Shown here: piece after piece, positions 59,345 through 64,000 of the stretch
How the letters are laid out: each line of letters opens with the position of its first letter
Numbering within the stretch: position 1 is the stretch's first letter
Assembly (NCBI RefSeq): GCF_014204795.1
Contig: NZ_JACHMB010000001.1
Coordinates: forward strand, 7,948,501-8,012,500
Length of the DNA: 64,000 nucleotides
From: Nonomuraea jabiensis
GTDB lineage: Bacteria; Actinomycetota; Actinomycetes; Streptosporangiales; Streptosporangiaceae
Reading direction: 5' to 3'
The notes under the pieces: model-generated
Seen by the model: the letters and a program-made list of their open reading frames with translations, nothing else
What the model was told of the DNA's origin: nothing
Database searches by the model: none
Program-made: the position numbers and the translations under genes

Positions 59345-60535
59345 TTAGGCGCGGGCACGCGAGGCGTGTTCGGGGTCCTCGTCCTCGGGCGGCTTCGGCC
59401 GCGTGCTGGGAACCTTGGGGCCGACGTCGGCGTACCGGGCGATGGTCGCGGCCGCGCGGCGCACGGCGCCCACCGGCACGGCGGGCACCAGCTTGTCGAG
59501 GAAGGCGTAGCGGCGGGCCAGCGAGTTGCCGTAGGCGCCGCTGTGGTCGGCCGAGTCGCGGACCTCGTGCCACCAGTCGGCGATGTCGCCCCAGCCGGGC
59601 GCCGCGAGCGAGCCGCCGAACTGCTGCACCGCCAGCGCCGCGCACAGCTGCGCGAACGCCAGGCGGTCGGTCAGCGGCCAGCGCGACAGCGTGCCGAGCA
59701 CGAACCCCGCGCCGAAGACGTCGCCCGCGCCGGTCGGGTCGAGCGCCGTCACCCGCGGAGCGGGCACGAACGCCTCCTCGCCGTTGACGGAGTCGATGGC
59801 CATCGCGCCGTTGGCCCCGTCGGTCACCACGGCCACGGGGACCTTGTCGGCGATCGCGTAGAGCGCGTCGCGCGGGGTGTCGGCGCCGGTGTAGGCCATC
59901 GCCTCGACCGCGTTGGGCATGAACGCGTGGCAGAGCGCGAGCTGGTCCAGCAAGGATGCCGACCAGGAGCCCGACGGGTCCCAGCCCACGTCGGCGAAGA
60001 TGAGCGCGCCGTCGCGGCGCGCCAGCTCGGCCCAGTTGCACGGGCTGTTCGGCGAGTCGAGCGGATCGTCGGTGGACAGCGACACGATCACCGCCTTGGA
60101 CCGCGGCGGGTTGCCGATCATCTCCGAGGCCGGCAGGGGCGAGGGGTGGCCGTGCGTCACCATGCTGCGGTCGCGGTCGACCGCCATGGAGACCGTCACC
60201 GGCGAGTGCCAGTGCTCGAACCGCCGCGACCTGGACAGGTCCACCGACTCCTGCTCCTCCAGCGTGCGCCAGCAGAAGTCGCCGTAGTCGTCGTCGCCGA
60301 ACGCGGCGGCCAGCGAGGTGCGCAGGCCCAGCCGGCTGGTCGCGATGGCGAGGTTGGCGATGCCGCCGGGGCACGAGCCCATGCCCTCGGCCCAGATCTC
60401 GGTTCCGGCCGCGGGCATCGCGGGCAGACCGGTGAAGACGATGTCCAGAAAGACCGTGCCCGCCAGGAAGACGTCGAACTGCGGCCCGTCCGGGGTGCGT
60501 TCGGCGGCGAGAGGGTCGTACACCTGATGAGACAC
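59345..60535 (-). CDS. PfkB family carbohydrate kinase
   Basis: This is a 396-residue PfkB/ribokinase-type kinase, longer than usual (about 300-330). The core carries GSCPGGIANLAIATSRLG (substrate loop), DVGWDPSG and the signature DPTGAGDVFGAGF with the catalytic Asp. A C-terminal extension of about 80 residues (WWHEVRDSADHSGAYG to the end) is not part of the common fold. The GTG is chosen because GGAGGA precedes it; a start eight codons upstream is possible. It heads the operon kinase-binding protein-permeases-deacetylase and is divergent from a DeoR gene and a GH4 gene, so it probably phosphorylates the imported sugar. Confidence 0.87.
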   Translation of the reverse strand: MSHQVYDPLAAERTPDGPQFDVFLAGTVFLDIVFTGLPAMPAAGTEIWAEGMGSCPGGIANLAIATSRLGLRTSLAAAFGDDDYGDFCWRTLEEQESVDLSRSRRFEHWHSPVTVSMAVDRDRSMVTHGHPSPLPASEMIGNPPRSKAVIVSLSTDDPLDSPNSPCNWAELARRDGALIFADVGWDPSGSWSASLLDQLALCHAFMPNAVEAMAYTGADTPRDALYAIADKVPVAVVTDGANGAMAIDSVNGEEAFVPAPRVTALDPTGAGDVFGAGFVLGTLSRWPLTDRLAFAQLCAALAVQQFGGSLAAPGWGDIADWWHEVRDSADHSGAYGNSLARRYAFLDKLVPAVPVGAVRRAAATIARYADVGPKVPSTRPKPPEDEDPEHASRARA

Positions 60536-60568
60536 GGGAATGAGTCCTCCCCGACACATATACAGCTC

Positions 60569-60652
60569 TGCGCAATCTTGCACGTTTGCCCGCGCACTTC
60601 AAGTCTTCTTCTGGGAGTTTTCGGGCAAAGCTGCATACTCCTGCGCGATTTT
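60569..60652. promoter_or_regulatory. Repeat-rich divergent control region of the kinase operon and deoR
   Basis: TTTGCCCG (60585-60592) and CGGGCAAA (60622-60629) form an inverted repeat, flanked by two near-direct copies, TGCGCAATCTT (60569-60579) and TGCGCGATTTT (60642-60652). This is the layout expected for a DeoR-type repressor that binds several sites. TACACT (60659-60664), just beyond the interval, ends six bases before the deoR GTG. A TATATG on the minus strand near 60560 may serve the kinase operon. Confidence 0.5.
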
Positions 60653-60670
60653 GACTGATACACTCGCGCC

Positions 60671-61444
60671 GTGCTTCAGCGCCTCAGGCATGCCGAGATC
60701 ATGCGCCGGGTCCGACTCTCAGGCGCCACCAGCGTCAGCGATCTCGCCAGCCAGCTCGGCGTGAGCCCGTCCACGATCCGCAGGGACCTCGAGGTGCTCG
60801 ACCGTGACGGCACGCTGCGGCGCGTGCGCGGCGGGGCCCTGCTCCTGGACGGCGAGGTCACGGTCGACGCCGACGCCGACCGGCCGTTCGCCGAGGTGGC
60901 CGAGGTGGACGAGCAGGACAAGGAGGCGGTCGCGGTCCGCGCCGCCGAGCTCGTCCAGGACGGCGACGTGGTCCTGCTCGACATCGGCACGACGACGATG
61001 CGGCTGGCCCGGCGGCTGCGCGGGCGCCGCGTCACCGTGGTCACCTCCAGCCTCGCCGTGCTCGACGTGCTGCGCTCCGACCCGGAGGTCGAGCTGCTGC
61101 TGCTCGGCGGCGCGCTGCGGCGGCCGTACCACTCGCTCGTCGGGGTGCTGACCGAGGCCGCCCTGAGCCAGGTGGTCGCCGACCGCGTGTTCCTGGGTGC
61201 CAGCGGCGTGCGGCCGGACGGGCAGCTCGTGGACACCACGCTCGCCGAGGTGCCGCTGAAGCGCGCCATGATCGCGGCGGCGGGCCAGGTGGTGCTGCTC
61301 GTCGACCGGCACAAGTTCCCGGGCACCGGCGCGCTGCGGGTGTGCGGGCCCGACGACGTCGATGTGATCGTCACCAACGAGGGCGCCGACGAGGCGACGC
61401 TGCGCAACTGCGCCGCCGCCGGCGCCGAGATCCTGCTCACGTGA
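60671..61444 (+). CDS. DeoR family transcriptional regulator
   Basis: This is a 257-residue DeoR/GlpR-type repressor. The helix-turn-helix TSVSDLASQLGVSPSTIRRDLEVLDRDGTLRRVRGGA spans about residues 20-56, with the family signature in the second half. The sensor domain has LLDIGTTTMRLARRL (phosphosugar-isomerase-like loop) and DRHKFPGTGALRV. DeoR proteins usually sense phosphorylated sugars, which agrees with a kinase product as inducer. It is followed by the GH4 gene after ten bases and is divergent from the kinase operon. GTG is used, probably on a leaderless message. Confidence 0.92.
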   Translation: MLQRLRHAEIMRRVRLSGATSVSDLASQLGVSPSTIRRDLEVLDRDGTLRRVRGGALLLDGEVTVDADADRPFAEVAEVDEQDKEAVAVRAAELVQDGDVVLLDIGTTTMRLARRLRGRRVTVVTSSLAVLDVLRSDPEVELLLLGGALRRPYHSLVGVLTEAALSQVVADRVFLGASGVRPDGQLVDTTLAEVPLKRAMIAAAGQVVLLVDRHKFPGTGALRVCGPDDVDVIVTNEGADEATLRNCAAAGAEILLT

Positions 61445-61454
61445 AAGGGTATCG

Positions 61455-62810
61455 ATGAGACTGGCCGTTCTCGGGGGCGGCGGCTTCCGGGTCCCGCTCG
61501 TGTACGGCGCGCTGCTGCGCGAGACCACCAAGCCGCGCGTGGAGCAGGTGGTCCTGTACGACGTGTCGCAGGACCGGCTGGAGGCCATCCGGCACGTGCT
61601 CGGCCAGCTCGCCGCCGGGCACGACGACCCGCCGGAGGTCCTGACCACCACCGACCTGGACACCGCGCTGCGCGACTCCACGTTCGTCTTCTCCGCCATC
61701 CGGGTCGGCAGCCTGGCCGGGCGCACCGCCGACGAGCGGGTCGCGCTCGACCTGGGCCTGCTCGGCCAGGAGACGACCGGGCCCGGCGGCATCTCCTACG
61801 GCCTGCGCACCATCCCGGTCGCGCTCCACGTCGCCGAGCGGGTGGCCGCGCTCGCGCCCCAGGCGTGGGTCATCAACTTCACCAACCCCGCCGGCATGAT
61901 CACCGAGGCCATGCGGCACGTGCTCGGCGACCGCGTGATCGGCATCTGCGACTCCCCGATCGGCCTGATCCGCCGGGCCGCCGTCGCGCTCGGGCTCGAC
62001 CCTTCGCGCGTGTCGCCCGACTACGTGGGCCTCAACCACCTCGGCTGGCTGCGCGGCCTCACCTATCAGGGACGCGACGTGCTGCCCGGCCTGCTGGCCG
62101 ACGACGCGGCGCTGCGGCAGGTCGAGGAGGCGCGCATCTTCGGCGCCGACTGGGTGCGCACGCTGGGCGCGCTGCCCAACGAGTACCTCTACTACTACTA
62201 CTTCACCCGGGAGTCCGTGGCCGCGATCTCCGGGCAGACCCGCGGGGAGTCGCTGGTCCGGCAGCAGGACGACTTCTACGCCGCCGTGCGGGCGCGTCCC
62301 GAGGAGGCGCTGGCGGAGTGGGTCAGGGCGCGCAGGCTGCGCGACGAGTCGTACATGGCCGAGGCCCGCGAACCCACCTCCGCGGGCGCGCGAGACACCG
62401 CCGACCTGGAGGCCGGCGGTTACGAGGGCATCGCCCTGGCCCTCATGGCCGCCATCGCCCGCGGCGAGCCCACGTCCATGATCCTCAACGTGCGCAACGG
62501 CGCCGCCGTGCCCGGCCTGCCCGCGGACGCGGTCGTCGAGATCCCGTGCGCGGTGGACGGGGCCGGCGTCCGGCCGCTGGCCACCCGCCCCTTGCCGGGC
62601 CGCTTCCTCGGTCTCGTGCAGCAGGTCAAGGCCGTGGAGCAGACCGCCATCGAGGCCGCCAGGTCCGGCTCGGCCCGGCTGGCGGTCGAGGCGTTCGCGC
62701 TGCACCCGCTGGTCGACTCGGTCGCCACGGCCCGCAAGCTGCTCGACGGCTACCGGGCGCGCATCCCGGAGCTGGCCGCCGCCATCCCGGGCTCCTCCGA
62801 CGCGGGCTAG
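61455..62810 (+). CDS. Glycoside hydrolase family 4, 6-phospho-beta-glucosidase type
   Basis: This 451-residue GH4 enzyme uses NAD+ and a divalent metal to cleave glycosides by a redox-elimination route. Seen are the N-terminal nucleotide fold LAVLGGGGFRVPLVYGAL (a GGGGF variant) and DVSQDR. The NPAG segment VINFTNPAGMITEA follows, with metal ligands Cys in GICDSP (about residue 170) and His in GLNHLGW (about 200). GH4 members of the CelF/LicH branch act on 6-phosphoglycosides. No PTS is present here, so the phosphate would come from the PfkB kinase, or this enzyme acts on unphosphorylated glycoside. It is in one operon with deoR. Confidence 0.9.
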   Translation: MRLAVLGGGGFRVPLVYGALLRETTKPRVEQVVLYDVSQDRLEAIRHVLGQLAAGHDDPPEVLTTTDLDTALRDSTFVFSAIRVGSLAGRTADERVALDLGLLGQETTGPGGISYGLRTIPVALHVAERVAALAPQAWVINFTNPAGMITEAMRHVLGDRVIGICDSPIGLIRRAAVALGLDPSRVSPDYVGLNHLGWLRGLTYQGRDVLPGLLADDAALRQVEEARIFGADWVRTLGALPNEYLYYYYFTRESVAAISGQTRGESLVRQQDDFYAAVRARPEEALAEWVRARRLRDESYMAEAREPTSAGARDTADLEAGGYEGIALALMAAIARGEPTSMILNVRNGAAVPGLPADAVVEIPCAVDGAGVRPLATRPLPGRFLGLVQQVKAVEQTAIEAARSGSARLAVEAFALHPLVDSVATARKLLDGYRARIPELAAAIPGSSDAG

Positions 62811-62835
62811 CGCGCTGTCACGCTGGAGCGTCGCC

Positions 62836-64000
62836 TTACGCCATGCCGGCCGCTTCGAAGAGCCGCAGCTCGCGCCCGGGGCGGCACACCAGCTGCAGCC
62901 CCACGGGCAGCCCGTCCACCGTGCCCGCGGGCACGGTCAGCGCGGGCAGGCCCAGCACGTTCCACAGGCTCGTCATGGACAGCAGCGCGGGCCGCACGGC
63001 GACGGTCCGGCCGTCCACCTGTGTCTCGCGCTGCTGGAGCAGCGGCGCGGTGATCGGCACCGTGGGCAGCGCCAGCACGTCGTGCCGCTCGAACAGCGTC
63101 GCCGCGGCCTCGACGAGCCGGGACCGCGCGGCCACGGCCGCGACGTACCGCCAGCCGGGTATCTCCGCGGCCGTGCGCAGGCGTTCGAGCAGCTCGGGAT
63201 CGAACAGCTCCGGCGCCTGCGCCATCCGGGCCACGTGCACGGCCGCCGCCTCGCAGCTCTGGATCACCGTGTACGTCTCGCGGAACTCCTCACCCAGCCC
63301 CGCCCGCAGCCGCACCTCCTCCAGTCCCGAGCGGGCCAGGCGGGACTCCGCGACCGCGCGTACCGCGTCCACCACGCGCGGATCCCCGTCGAACAGCTCC
63401 GACGGATCCAGCCAGGCCACCCGCGCGGGACCGGCGTCCTCGCGCAGCTGGGCGGAGGCCAGGCAGCGGTAGGCGAGCAGGCAGTCCTGCTCGTCACCGG
63501 CCAGGACGCCGACGTGGTCGAAGCTGCGCGCCAGGGGGAACACGCCTTCGGCCGAGATCGCCCCATAGCCCGGCTTGAACCCGGCGATCCCGCACAGAGC
63601 AGCCGGGATGCGAACGGATCCACCGGTGTCGGTGCCGAGCGCGAGCGGCACCAGGCCCGCCGCCACGGCCGCCGCGCTGCCGCCGCTGGAGCCGCCCGAC
63701 ATGCGCTCCGGATCCCACGGGTTGCGCGAGGCACCGTTGGCCGAGCGGTCGCCCGTGGGCCCGTACGCGAACTCGTGGGTGGTCGTCTTGCCCACCACGA
63801 CGGCCCCCGCCCGGCGCAGCCGGGTCACGGACTCGGCGTCGGTGTCCGCGACGTACCCGGCGAAATGCCGCGAACCCATCGTCGCGGGCAACCCTGCGAC
63901 CATGAACAAGTCCTTCACACCCACCGGCACGCCGTGCAGCGGACCCCGGTAGGTGCCCGTGCCCAGCTCGGCGTCCGCCCGCCGCGCCGCCGCCAGCGCC
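62836..64000 (-). CDS. Amidase signature family enzyme (N-terminus beyond the window)
   Basis: This is an amidase-signature hydrolase that cleaves carboxamides with a Ser-Ser-Lys triad. All three parts are visible: Lys in GVKDLF, the first Ser in MSGGSSGGSAAA, and the nucleophile Ser in GTDTGGSVRIPAALCGIAGFKP. The frame continues without a stop to the right edge (reading LGTGTYRGPLHGVPVGVKD), so about 60-80 N-terminal residues lie outside. An internal GTG near 63930 would cut into the conserved core and is not a start. It is convergent with the GH4 gene. The substrate cannot be read from the sequence; candidates range from indoleacetamide-like compounds to allophanate. Confidence 0.9.
   Translation of the reverse strand, partial: ALAAARRADAELGTGTYRGPLHGVPVGVKDLFMVAGLPATMGSRHFAGYVADTDAESVTRLRRAGAVVVGKTTTHEFAYGPTGDRSANGASRNPWDPERMSGGSSGGSAAAVAAGLVPLALGTDTGGSVRIPAALCGIAGFKPGYGAISAEGVFPLARSFDHVGVLAGDEQDCLLAYRCLASAQLREDAGPARVAWLDPSELFDGDPRVVDAVRAVAESRLARSGLEEVRLRAGLGEEFRETYTVIQSCEAAAVHVARMAQAPELFDPELLERLRTAAEIPGWRYVAAVAARSRLVEAAATLFERHDVLALPTVPITAPLLQQRETQVDGRTVAVRPALLSMTSLWNVLGLPALTVPAGTVDGLPVGLQLVCRPGRELRLFEAAGMA

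Overview
The window is about 64 kb of very GC-rich, gene-dense DNA with frequent GTG starts, ATGA/GTGA start-stop overlaps and only a few TTA codons. Together with mycothiol-type enzymes, many ABC sugar importers and leaderless-looking genes, this points to a mycelial actinomycete, probably Streptosporangiales (for example Nonomuraea-like) or a close relative. The genus is an inference; no rRNA or tRNA gene is visible to confirm it. No CRISPR array, prophage or replication origin was seen.

Layout. Bases 1-10 kb hold the end of a molybdenum hydroxylase subunit, a small DUF6328 membrane protein, a complete six-gene Mrp (multi-subunit Na+/H+ antiporter) operon on the minus strand with an unusual 171-residue charged coiled-coil tail on MrpC, and a secreted tripeptidyl-aminopeptidase-like hydrolase. 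Bases 10-17 kb hold a three-gene SMC-like operon (TIGR02677, TIGR02678, TIGR02680), i.e. the JetA, JetB and JetC homologues of a Wadjet-type plasmid defence system. The expected nuclease gene jetD is absent, and the operon ends flush against a convergent sugar kinase gene. Bases 17-22 kb are a fructose-type sugar ABC importer with a divergent PfkB kinase, a LacI regulator and a pair of palindromic operators. Bases 22-28 kb are single genes: SDR, GDPD, TTC38-like, PIG-L deacetylase, enoyl-CoA hydratase, a DinB-like protein and TetR.

Bases 28.3-31.1 kb form a decay zone with three broken genes: an NTF2/SnoaL-like gene with two frameshifts, a beta-propeller fragment with an internal stop, and a flavohaemoglobin lacking its N-terminus and carrying a frameshift. 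Bases 31-39.7 kb hold an ABC-2 exporter, a secreted protein, a second (ribose-type) sugar ABC importer and a secreted lipase-like hydrolase. Bases 39.8-41.8 kb are an MFS drug-type exporter with its MarR regulator.

Bases 42-53.5 kb look like an aldouronate/oligosaccharide utilisation locus: a GH3 glycosidase, an LplB/YtcP/LipO-type ABC importer, a YesL-like DUF624 protein, a sialidase-fold secreted protein and a GH67 alpha-glucuronidase. A TnpB-only IS200/IS605-family element has inserted exactly between the ribosome binding site and the start codon of the DUF624 gene, and its own end appears to supply a new ribosome binding site.

Bases 53.6-62.8 kb are a further carbohydrate system. A PfkB kinase, a solute-binding lipoprotein, two permeases and a large secreted PIG-L deacetylase form one operon. 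It is divergent from a DeoR regulator followed by a GH4 NAD-dependent (6-phospho-)glycosidase. No phosphotransferase system is visible, so phosphorylation after import by the PfkB kinase and deacetylation outside the cell are inferred. The window ends inside an amidase gene.
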